DNA from: an uncultured Chloroflexota bacterium
GTDB taxonomy: Bacteria; Chloroflexota; Anaerolineae; Aggregatilineales; Phototrophicaceae
Assembly (NCBI GenBank): GCA_937870805.1
Contig: CALMZT010001109.1
Coordinates: forward strand, 1 to 8,414
DNA length: 8,414 nucleotides
Reading direction: 5' to 3'
A program made the translations under genes and the position numbers. Positions 1 through 5,312 of this stretch are shown in pieces; within the stretch, counting starts at the first letter, position 1, and every line of letters starts with the position of its first letter. The notes beneath the pieces are model-generated. The model saw nothing but the letters and a program-made list of their open reading frames with translations, made no database searches and was not told where the DNA came from.

Positions 1-60
1 TGTTGCATCCAACGGCATAAAAGACTAACAACAAACACGCTACCCCCATAAGGATTTTCG

Positions 61-1548
61 ATGCGTAACTGCGTTCACTTGATAACCTACGCAAACCGTC
101 TCGGCGGCGACCACCTGGAAGACCTGGAGCGCTTATTCGATGGCCCGCTCAAAGGCATTTTTGGCGGCCTGCACATCCTGCCGTTTTTTTATCCCGTCGA
201 TGGTGCCGATGCCGGGTTTGATCCCATTGACCATTCGACTGTCGATCCCGCTATTGGGACATGGGATAACATCGCCGCCCTGAGCCATAACCTTGATATT
301 ACCGCCGACCTGATCGTCAACCATATTTCAAGCCAATCGCACCAGTTTCAGGATTCTCTCCAGAACGGCGACCAATCGCCATACTATGGGATGTTCCTGA
401 CGTATGGCAGCGTGTTCCCCAACGGCGCAACCGAAGCTGATTTGCTGCGGATTTATCGCCCACGTCCCAGTTTGCCCTTCACGACCATCACCTTATCGAA
501 CGGACAGAAATTTATTCTGTGGACAACCTTCACCAGTGAACAGATCGACATTAATGTGCGACATCCACAGGGGGATGCATACTGGAAGTCGATCTTACAA
601 ACGTTTCATGAACACGGCATCAGGACGGTTCGACTCGACGCGGTAGGCTACGCAATCAAGAAACCAGGAACAAGCTGCTTTATGATCCCTGAAACCTTTG
701 CGTTCATCGCGGAACTGACTCAATATGCCCAATCACTTGATCTGGAAGTGTTGGTGGAAATCCACTCCCATTACCGCAAGCAGATTGAGATCGCCCGCCA
801 GGTAGATCGCGTCTACGACTTCGCACTACCTCCCCTGATCCTCCATGCACTCTTCAATAAGACTGCAAGACACCTCAAGGCATGGTTGGCGATCAGCCCC
901 CGTAATGCGGTCACGGTACTCGACACTCATGATGGGATTGGTGTCATAGATATTGGCGCTGCAACTGAGTCCGATGGTTCGGAATTGCCCGGGTTGATCC
1001 CACAAAACGAGTTGGACCTACTGGTTGAGACGATTCACGAGAAAAGTGGCGGTCAGAGTCGGAGCGCCACCGGACATGCCGCCTCGAACCTCGACCTGTA
1101 TCAAGTCAACTGCACCTATTATGATGCGCTGGGTCGAAATGATCGTGACTATCTGATTGCCCGTGCCATTCAGTTCTTTGCACCAGGCATTTCCCAAGTC
1201 TATTACGTGGGTTTGCTGGCAGGCACCAATGACATGGCTTTACTGGAAAAAACGAAGGTCGGCAGGGACATCAATCGTCACTACTACAATTGGGACGAAG
1301 TGCAAGCCGCCCTCACCAGACCCGTTGTACATACCCTACTGAAGCTAATCCAATTCCGCAACGAACACCCAGCATTTCAAGGGACATTCTCATTGCTTGC
1401 ATGTGCCGCTTCGGTACTAGATATCCGTTGGGAGAATGTTGAAACATGGGCTGAACTAAAGGTTGACTTCTTAGAATCAAAGATGGAGATTTGTTACTTA
1501 GAAAATGGAGTCGAGAAACACTTCGACTTTAATACAAAGGGCACCTAA
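61..1548 (+). CDS. gtfA: Sucrose phosphorylase (glycoside hydrolase family 13, subfamily 18 type)
   Basis: Cytoplasmic enzyme predicted to convert sucrose and phosphate reversibly into glucose-1-phosphate and fructose, with retention through a covalent glucosyl intermediate. The 495-residue protein resembles the roughly 504-residue Bifidobacterium enzyme along its whole length, as I remember that sequence. Visible catalytic residues are the nucleophile D193 in RLDAVGY, the acid/base E233 in VEIHSHY and the transition-state stabiliser D291 in LDTHDG, each shifted by one from the Bifidobacterium numbering. Substrate-site segments GADAGFDPIDH (48-58), VNH (86-88), IYRPRP (131-136), ASNLDLYQVN (341-350) and GRDINRHYY (401-409) are present. 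The C-terminal 55 residues are more divergent. The ATG is preceded by AAGGA (50-54) with a 6-nt spacer. No signal peptide is seen. Bases 1-60 hold no gene. Other GH13_18 phosphorylases (glucosylglycerol, glucosylglycerate, sucrose-6'-phosphate) are less likely. Confidence 0.93.
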   Translation: MRNCVHLITYANRLGGDHLEDLERLFDGPLKGIFGGLHILPFFYPVDGADAGFDPIDHSTVDPAIGTWDNIAALSHNLDITADLIVNHISSQSHQFQDSLQNGDQSPYYGMFLTYGSVFPNGATEADLLRIYRPRPSLPFTTITLSNGQKFILWTTFTSEQIDINVRHPQGDAYWKSILQTFHEHGIRTVRLDAVGYAIKKPGTSCFMIPETFAFIAELTQYAQSLDLEVLVEIHSHYRKQIEIARQVDRVYDFALPPLILHALFNKTARHLKAWLAISPRNAVTVLDTHDGIGVIDIGAATESDGSELPGLIPQNELDLLVETIHEKSGGQSRSATGHAASNLDLYQVNCTYYDALGRNDRDYLIARAIQFFAPGISQVYYVGLLAGTNDMALLEKTKVGRDINRHYYNWDEVQAALTRPVVHTLLKLIQFRNEHPAFQGTFSLLACAASVLDIRWENVETWAELKVDFLESKMEICYLENGVEKHFDFNTKGT

Positions 1549-1699
1549 GTTACTGCGGTTTAGTGGGTAGTGATGGAAGTAACCACACTCATGCAGTTGC
1601 AACTTCCAACTAACAAGGGCTGCGGATTATTTCCCCTAATGAAATAGGTTCTAAAGAAACGCATGAATTTTAGTGTATCTCCACGAACTAACTAATGAG

Positions 1700-1793
1700 A
1701 CTCGAACATCAACAGGCAAGAAAAAACGCTTCTAGTCGGATAGAAGCGCTTTTTGAGCCTACAGTGACCCTAACGGGAAAGAACTCGAACATC
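1700..1793 (+). repeat. 11-bp direct repeat ACTCGAACATC flanking the terminator
   Basis: ACTCGAACATC occurs at 1700-1710 and again at 1783-1793, on either side of the intrinsic terminator. On the minus strand it reads GATGTTCGAGT, which resembles a tRNA T-loop core (GTTCGAGT), but neither copy has a supporting T-stem. It could be a remnant of a duplicated or decayed tRNA end, or chance. Confidence 0.5.
1721..1754. terminator. Bidirectional intrinsic terminator
   Basis: A perfect 8-bp stem, CGCTTCTA (1727-1734) with TAGAAGCG (1741-1748), closes a 6-nt loop GTCGGA. On the + strand CTTTTT follows (1749-1754). On the - strand the run is six T (complement of the A-run 1721-1726), so it should end transcription in both directions. 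It lies about 180 bp past the gtfA stop and insulates gtfA from parA. No minus-strand gene facing it is apparent in the gap. Confidence 0.85.
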
Positions 1794-1827
1794 TGTCCTC
1801 TCTCAATATCCTACTAATTGAATTCCT

Positions 1828-1837
1828 CCAATGTATC
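1828..1837 (+). repeat. CCAATGTATC motif upstream of parA
   Basis: The same 10 bases recur at 4216-4225 in the primase leader, where the first nine also form half of an inverted repeat with 4193-4201. There is no matching inverted copy nearby here. Candidate half-site of a shared regulator or partition site; chance recurrence of a 10-mer cannot be excluded. Confidence 0.35.
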
Positions 1838-2043
1838 GCGTTCCCCCAGAACGCACAATTTGCTCTTCTGGAGACCTCCTAGCATCAGGTTTGACTTTGC
1901 GGTGAGCCAAGAGAGGGATTAGCTCTCTCGACCCACCTTGAAGTACCGTCGCGGAGGCTAACGGCGCTCCCGTCCCACAGCATAACATGGGTTGGCAGTT
2001 CGTTGGTTTCGCAGACGGTTTCGTTCAAATCACTGCGTTAAGC

Positions 2044-2050
2044 GGAGGAA
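2044..2050 (+). promoter_or_regulatory. Ribosome binding site of parA
   Basis: GGAGGAA is a near-perfect Shine-Dalgarno sequence, 9 nt before the ATG at 2060. It decides the start of parA; the upstream ATG at 1987 is in another frame. Confidence 0.85.
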
Positions 2051-2059
2051 TTCTCAATC

Positions 2060-2884
2060 ATGACTCGTGTTTTTGTTTTCACCAACCACAAAGGGGGTGT
2101 CGGGAAATCGACATCCGCCACCAATACCGCACTGGGCATTGCAGGAATGCTGCGACGCGCAGGCGCACCCAATTCTCGTGTGCTGCTGATTGATACCGAC
2201 AGTCAGGCACACGCCACCCTCGTGACGACGGGAACGAAGGACTACGGCACAGACAACAGTCTGTACACGGTGCTGATGGCAGATCGTCAGAACGCGGCAC
2301 AGACCCTTCTCAACTGCATCGTGCAATCGACGTGGGATGCCGATCTGCATGTGCTGCCCGGCTCCCCCATGCTGGAAGGCGCGGAGCGTGAGTTGATGGG
2401 TATTGCCGGTGCGCCTTATCGTCTCGCTGATCCTTTGAGCCGCATCATTAATCGTTACGCTGCCGTTGTCATTGATACCCGCCCTTCGTTCTCTCTCATG
2501 ACCGAAATGGGCTTGATTGCCGCAACAGATGCGATTGTGCCGGTGGAACCGCGCTATCTGGAAACGGTTGGCTTGATGAGCGTCATCGGCAAAATCAATG
2601 ACATCCGCGAGGGCTGGCGGCAGCCGAACCTGCGGGTGAGTGGCATTCTGATCACAAAGATGAACACCCGCATCCGGGGACACAACCACCTGCTGGATGA
2701 ACTCAAAACACACACCGTCTTGGGTAAGCTGCTGGTCGGCATCATTCCAGCGAACGAAGCCGTGTCCTACGCCCATCAGAACCATCAAAGTGTTTTCAAT
2801 TACGACCCCCAAGCGCCCGCAAGTAAGGCATACGCCCAGTTTGTGGGCAAGCTGGTGCAGCGTATAGCGAAGGGTGGTGTCTAA
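2060..2884 (+). CDS. parA: ParA-family partition ATPase
   Basis: Predicted cytoplasmic ATPase that drives segregation of a plasmid or chromosome-like replicon by ATP-dependent nucleoid binding and interaction with ParB. The deviant Walker A motif KGGVGKST (11-18) includes the signature lysine K11 and the phosphate-binding K16. The A' motif is LLIDTDSQA (42-50, D45 and D47), and Walker B is VVIDTRPS (136-143, D139). The C-terminal part has the family pattern GIIPANEAVSYAHQNHQSVF (227-246) followed by AxKAYAQF. At 274 residues with no N-terminal helix-turn-helix, it resembles the short (type Ib/chromosomal) ParA class, so autoregulation through its own DNA-binding domain is not evident. The stop codon overlaps the parB start (TAATG), indicating an operon with translational coupling. 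A MinD or other ParA-superfamily role is unlikely given the ParB neighbour. Confidence 0.9.
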   Translation: MTRVFVFTNHKGGVGKSTSATNTALGIAGMLRRAGAPNSRVLLIDTDSQAHATLVTTGTKDYGTDNSLYTVLMADRQNAAQTLLNCIVQSTWDADLHVLPGSPMLEGAERELMGIAGAPYRLADPLSRIINRYAAVVIDTRPSFSLMTEMGLIAATDAIVPVEPRYLETVGLMSVIGKINDIREGWRQPNLRVSGILITKMNTRIRGHNHLLDELKTHTVLGKLLVGIIPANEAVSYAHQNHQSVFNYDPQAPASKAYAQFVGKLVQRIAKGGV

Positions 2885-4080
2885 TGCCACCGAAGAACCA
2901 AACTCAGCGCATCAATGCGCTGCTCGGAGGCGTGACCGAAGAACTGCTGCTGGGCAATCCGCAGCAGTTCGAAGATAACAGCATTCGCGTGGAACGCCTG
3001 CTGCTTGAGATGGTGCGCCCTGATCCAGTGCAACCGCGCCGCGTGCTGCCAGAGCCGCTGCACTTCGCTTTTCATAGCAATCGCCTCACACCAACCCAAG
3101 CGCTCAAGGAACTGGTTCAACTCGTCCAGGTCGCCGCACGTCAACGAGGGCGACCTTTCAATAACGTGTTGGAATTACTACCCAACCCGGACGATGAGAG
3201 CGATGAAGAACAGGCAGTCCATCTCTCCCCCGAAGAGCAACTGCTCCACGATCTGGTCAACCTTGCCATCACCATCCGTGACGATGGGCAGGTTAATCCA
3301 CTGACTGTGGTGGATATTTCGCAAGGCGTGACGCAGCAGTTTCGGATTGAGACAGGCGAGCGCCGCTACTGGGCGACGTGGTTGCTCCGCGATTTCATAT
3401 CGGGCTATAACAGCGATGGGATGATACCGTGCATCATCATCCCGATAGAGCGCTCGTCAGTCTTTCGGCAGGCCAAAGAGAACACCGCCCGCAGTGGCTT
3501 ATCCGCGATAGCAATGGCGCGGCAAGCTGCCCTACTTCTGCTGACCGTGCATGACTATCAAATCCCGAATGCCGCAGTTCCTAACGATTTCTATCGTCAG
3601 GCGCTGGAACTCGACCTGCGTGGCAAACGGGAATATACGGAGACAATTTTGTCAGCGATGGGTGGGATCGACAAAGGGCGATTCCGTCAATACAAATCGC
3701 TCTTACAACTATCAGACGAGGCGCTAGAAATCGCTGATCGTCACGCTATTGATGAGTTTCGGCTGCGACCCGTTTTGCAACTTCCGTATGATGTTCAAGC
3801 TGAGATGGTTCAACAAATCATTCAGTTCAATTTGACCGGACGACAGGTACAGGAAATTTGTGAACGAGGTCTCCGGGAAGATGGCAGCGAACATACGGAG
3901 ACTTCATCACCGCAAGTAAAACGCTTCGTAAAGTCGATGAAAGCAATCAACGACAACGATGAGGATGACTTTGTGCGTGGTTTAATCTCAGAAGAAAAAA
4001 CTGCAACGATGGCCCGCGCTCGAATTGACACAACCATTGAATTCTTGATGCGGGTGAAAAGTCGTCTGATAGGTGAATAA
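2884..4080 (+). CDS. parB: ParB-family partition protein (divergent, with long insert)
   Basis: Probable centromere-binding partner of ParA. The 398-residue protein has recognisable but stretched ParB N-terminal features. RPDPVQPRR (45-53) matches the usual opening motif. A long insert with an acidic patch (DDESDEEQ, 103-110) follows, then LAITIRDDGQVNPLTVVD (127-144). GERRYWA (158-164) corresponds to the GERRxRA box of the CTP-binding fold, and ENTARSGLSAIAMARQ (199-214) to the ENxxR box. The segment around 255-300 (GGIDKGRFRQYKSLLQLSDEALE) looks like the helix-turn-helix region. In ordinary ParB only about 30 residues separate the first two motifs; here it is about 75. The C-terminal dimerisation part is not recognisable. 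The start overlaps the parA stop. A 20-bp near-palindrome directly after its stop is a candidate binding site. Confidence 0.82.
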   Translation: MPPKNQTQRINALLGGVTEELLLGNPQQFEDNSIRVERLLLEMVRPDPVQPRRVLPEPLHFAFHSNRLTPTQALKELVQLVQVAARQRGRPFNNVLELLPNPDDESDEEQAVHLSPEEQLLHDLVNLAITIRDDGQVNPLTVVDISQGVTQQFRIETGERRYWATWLLRDFISGYNSDGMIPCIIIPIERSSVFRQAKENTARSGLSAIAMARQAALLLLTVHDYQIPNAAVPNDFYRQALELDLRGKREYTETILSAMGGIDKGRFRQYKSLLQLSDEALEIADRHAIDEFRLRPVLQLPYDVQAEMVQQIIQFNLTGRQVQEICERGLREDGSEHTETSSPQVKRFVKSMKAINDNDEDDFVRGLISEEKTATMARARIDTTIEFLMRVKSRLIGE

Positions 4081-4100
4081 AGGTATACGCGCGTAAACCT
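4081..4100. promoter_or_regulatory. 20-bp near-perfect palindrome directly after parB (candidate operator or parS)
   Basis: AGGTATACGC is followed by GCGTAAACCT, matching as an inverted repeat in 9 of 10 base pairs around the central TACGCGCGTA (4086-4095). It begins at the first base after the parB stop. Size and symmetry fit a dimeric DNA-binding protein, and location makes ParB the obvious candidate (inference). TTTT follows (4100-4103), so a weak intrinsic terminator is the alternative, but a hairpin would need a tight 4-nt loop. Confidence 0.5.
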
Positions 4101-4114
4101 TTTGGAGAAAGAAA

Positions 4115-4147
4115 ATGCTCAATCGTTCTCGCAGTCCACCTAAATAA
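4115..4147 (+). CDS. Possible 10-codon leader peptide ORF
   Basis: ATG at 4115 opens a 10-residue frame (MLNRSRSPPK) ending in TAA. It is preceded by a good Shine-Dalgarno GGAG (4104-4107) with a 7-nt spacer, which is why I list so short a frame. It lies between parB and the primase gene and is followed by three inverted repeats. It could be an attenuator-type leader, a decayed gene start, or chance. There is no strong run of one amino acid that would suggest a regulatory signal. Confidence 0.3.
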   Translation: MLNRSRSPPK

Positions 4148-4154
4148 GTGAAAA

Positions 4155-4180
4155 GCCCACTTCACACAAGGCGGGTGGGC
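4155..4180. repeat. Inverted repeat GCCCAC/GTGGGC downstream of the leader ORF
   Basis: GCCCAC (4155-4160) pairs with GTGGGC (4175-4180) across a 14-nt loop. An A-run (AAAA, 4151-4154) precedes it, so on the minus strand it would resemble a weak terminator. No T-run follows on the plus strand, so it is more likely an RNA structure in the primase leader than a plus-strand terminator. Confidence 0.5.
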
Positions 4181-4192
4181 GGCAGGCGGATA

Positions 4193-4224
4193 ATACATTG
4201 GCGACTTCAACACTCCCAATGTAT
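4193..4224. repeat. 9-bp perfect inverted repeat ATACATTGG...CCAATGTAT
   Basis: ATACATTGG (4193-4201) and CCAATGTAT (4216-4224) are exact inverted copies separated by 14 bp. The half-site with one extra base, CCAATGTATC, also occurs upstream of parA at 1828-1837. Recurrence in both non-coding gaps of the same module suggests a shared protein-binding site, perhaps for ParB or a repressor; no T-run follows, so it is not a terminator. Confidence 0.55.
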
Positions 4225-4263
4225 CACAACCTCCAATCTCCTGCAACTGATTTTCGAGCTTTC

Positions 4264-4284
4264 GTCGTGTTTTTCTAACACGAC
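4264..4284. repeat. 8-bp perfect hairpin just upstream of the primase gene
   Basis: GTCGTGTT (4264-4271) and AACACGAC (4277-4284) are perfect inverted copies with a 5-nt loop, followed by CTTTATT. It sits 25 nt before the primase Shine-Dalgarno. The T-rich tail is interrupted, so it is a weak terminator or attenuator at best; an operator is the other option. Confidence 0.5.
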
Positions 4285-4309
4285 CTTTATTCAACTTTGC
4301 CTGTTGCCC

Positions 4310-4314
4310 GGAGG
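4310..4314 (+). promoter_or_regulatory. Ribosome binding site of the primase gene
   Basis: GGAGG lies 7 nt before the ATG at 4322. It supports that start over the in-frame extension back towards 4148, which runs through the three inverted repeats and has no such signal. Confidence 0.8.
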
Positions 4315-4321
4315 TTTTGAG

Positions 4322-4471
4322 ATGACACTGGATTTGGAGCAAATACGCTCCCACAACCCCATTGAGGATGTAGTAGCAGAGAAATTTGCGTTGAAAAAGT
4401 CCGGCTCCCGCTTTGTTGGCATCGAGCATGACAGTTTAGTGGTCGTGCCCAACACGGGTTTCTATTTTTGG
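4322..4471 (+). CDS. Toprim primase-ATPase, exon 1 (N-terminal CHC2-like segment)
   Basis: First 50 residues of a gene split by a group II intron; it continues at 6947. The opening MTLDLEQIRSHNPIEDVVAEKF resembles the DnaG-type zinc-finger domain start (IxxxxDIxxVV). The next part, SRFVGIEHDSLVVVPNTGFYFW, aligns with the CPFHxEKxPSF...FxCFGCG region. However, the zinc ligands are gone: CxxH has become GxxH (only H is kept), and the second CxxC is replaced by aromatic and polar residues completed in exon 2 (FW-NSRG). The exon ends in a complete Trp codon. If the intron is not removed, translation reads six more residues (VRREAF) and stops at 4490-4492, giving a 56-residue stub. Start chosen from the GGAGG at 4310-4314. 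Confidence 0.8.
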
Positions 4472-4707
4472 GTGCGACGTGAAGCGTTCTGAGTAATTGT
4501 TCGACAGGCATGAGCCTGAAACGAACTTGCTGTTCCGTCAGCAATACCCTAAGCGGTAATGCGGTGAGGCAACGAACCGTGTGAAGCCCGCTGACAAAGT
4601 ATCCCACAGTCATCCGACTGCCATCCGAACCGTGAGGAGAGGGTGGTTCTGCCAGCGCAAAGGTGGATAGGGGCTAGGGTGGATGGTATGGGCAGCACAT
4701 GCGAATT

Positions 4708-4735
4708 CTCGTAACCGTCATCAAGAAAGTACGAG
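4708..4735 (+). ncRNA. Candidate EBS2 hairpin in intron domain I
   Basis: CTCGTA (4708-4713) pairs with TACGAG (4730-4735), and the loop holds AGAAA (4724-4728). This can pair with TTTCT at 4459-4463 in exon 1, two bases upstream of IBS1, where IBS2 is expected. Only five pairs, so this is weaker than the EBS1 assignment. Confidence 0.45.
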
Positions 4736-4780
4736 CCAAAGGCGCTGACAGGCTCGACCCAAAATGGGGACGTGGCTGGT

Positions 4781-4803
4781 ACAGAAGCTCCAAAATCTTC
4801 TGT
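4781..4803 (+). ncRNA. EBS1 hairpin of the group II intron
   Basis: ACAGAAG (4781-4787) and CTTCTGT (4797-4803) form a perfect 7-bp stem with the loop CTCCAAAAT. CCAAAA (4790-4795) is exactly complementary to the last six bases of exon 1. An outer stem, GTGGCT (4772-4777) with AGCCAC (4817-4822), encloses the hairpin. CCAAAA also occurs at 4759-4764 and 4812-4817, but those copies lie in or next to stems rather than in a clean loop. Confidence 0.75.
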
Positions 4804-5084
4804 CACGGACACCAAAAGCCACTGGCGGATAGAGAGGCACCTAACCCATCCGGTTACTCAGAATGAACACGGTAAGCCCGTAACGTTCCCTTCGGGGTAG
4901 GCAACCGTAAGGTGAACCGACGACGTTGCGGGTACAGGAAGATGGAGAAAGCGAATGCCAGCCTGTAATGGGCGGGATAGGGATTGCGGCAGCAACCAAC
5001 ATCATCCCACGCGAAAGCGGGCAGACTTCCATCCGGTCTTTTATCACAAGAGAGTTTGAGAAACCGATAAAGGAGACAAAGCAG

Positions 5085-5225
5085 ATGACAGTAGACACAA
5101 CTACTGGTGCGGTCTCTCACGAGGAAGTGGGAGGTTGGCACAGCATCGACTGGCAGTCCGCCCATGAAAACGTGCGTCGGCTGCAAGCGCGTATTGTGAA
5201 GGCAACTCATGGAGAAATCAATTAG
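5085..5225 (+). pseudogene. ltrA: N-terminal fragment of the intron reverse transcriptase/maturase
   Basis: The native start of the intron-encoded protein: ATG 5085 follows AAGGAG (5070-5075) at normal spacing. The residues WHSIDWQSAHENVRRLQARIVKAT are the usual N-terminal extension of this maturase family (WxxIDWxxxxxxVxxLQxRIxKAT). After T41 the frame enters the 81-bp insertion at 5210, reads HGEIN and stops at TAG 5223-5225. Removing 84 nt (5210-5293) would continue it as KATQEGRWGKVKALQRLL in the same frame as the main fragment, giving an intact protein of 567 residues. As it stands, the fragment is 46 residues and lacks any catalytic motif. Confidence 0.8.
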
Positions 5226-5290
5226 ACTGCGAACAATGGGCTTAAGCCCATTGTTGAGGTAAATCATTCGTGTTCGTTTTGATTTTTCCA
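5210..5290. mobile_element. 81-bp MITE-like element nested in the intron maturase gene
   Basis: The left end TGGAGAAATCAA (5210-5221) and right end TTGATTTTTCCA (5279-5290) are inverted copies matching at 11 of 12 positions. TCA flanks both sides (5207-5209 and 5291-5293), as a 3-bp target duplication would. Removing the element and one TCA restores the expected maturase reading ACT CAG GAA GGC AGA TGG (TQEGRW), which matches the family as I remember it. Inside lies a 24-bp perfect palindrome (5232-5255). It has no coding capacity, so it would need a transposase in trans; TG...CA ends with a 3-bp duplication are compatible with IS3-like enzymes among others, but the family is not determined. 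Confidence 0.72.
5232..5255. repeat. 24-bp perfect palindrome inside the 81-bp element
   Basis: The left half AACAATGGGCTT is followed immediately by its exact reverse complement AAGCCCATTGTT, with no spacer. It could extrude as a cruciform or fold as a hairpin in the intron RNA. Such palindromes are typical of small non-autonomous elements, including those mobilised by IS200/IS605-type enzymes, but here terminal inverted repeats are also present. Confidence 0.9.
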
Positions 5291-5312
5291 TCAGGAAGGC
5301 AGATGGGGCAAG

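Larger units (their letters stand above)
1549..2059. other. Intergenic region between gtfA and parA, no gene supported
   Basis: No convincing coding frame on either strand. Contents are a bidirectional terminator (1721-1754), an 11-bp direct repeat flanking it, a CCAATGTATC motif (1828-1837) shared with the parB-primase gap, and small inverted repeats: GCGTTC/GAACGC at 1838-1854, AGAGAG/CTCTCT at 1910-1928, and the 10-bp palindrome AGTTGCAACT at 1595-1604. A TTGACT at 1891-1896 is a possible -35 box, but no good -10 follows at normal spacing, so I do not call a promoter. The parA promoter and any autoregulatory operator should lie in the right half (about 1760-2040). Confidence 0.55.

Noticed and set aside
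1695..1800. Minus-strand tRNA gene or tRNA 3' end, suggested by GTTCGAGT followed by CCCGTTAGGGTCAC and a terminator
   Set aside because: No pairing T-stem around the loop and no cloverleaf, anticodon arm or acceptor pairing could be built; kept only as a possible decayed remnant.
1838..1854. GCGTTC/GAACGC hairpin as a terminator or parS
   Set aside because: Only 6 bp, no T-run and a single copy; too weak to call beyond mention in the intergenic entry.
2054..2890. Long minus-strand open frame opposite parA
   Set aside because: It mirrors parA almost exactly, has no recognisable motifs and is explained by the codon bias of the opposite strand.
4155..4180. Plus-strand terminator after parB
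   Set aside because: No T-run follows the stem on the plus strand.
4148..4321. Upstream extension of primase exon 1 in the same frame
   Set aside because: It translates across three inverted repeats, resembles no domain, and the GGAGG-led ATG at 4322 is a far better start.
4759..4764. Alternative EBS1 copies of CCAAAA (also at 4812-4817)
   Set aside because: These copies lie in or beside predicted stems, whereas 4790-4795 is fully exposed in a hairpin loop.
4926..5084. Longer N-terminus for the maturase starting at ATG 4926
   Set aside because: The segment is typical group II ribozyme sequence, and the ATG at 5085 has a proper Shine-Dalgarno and begins the conserved N-terminus.
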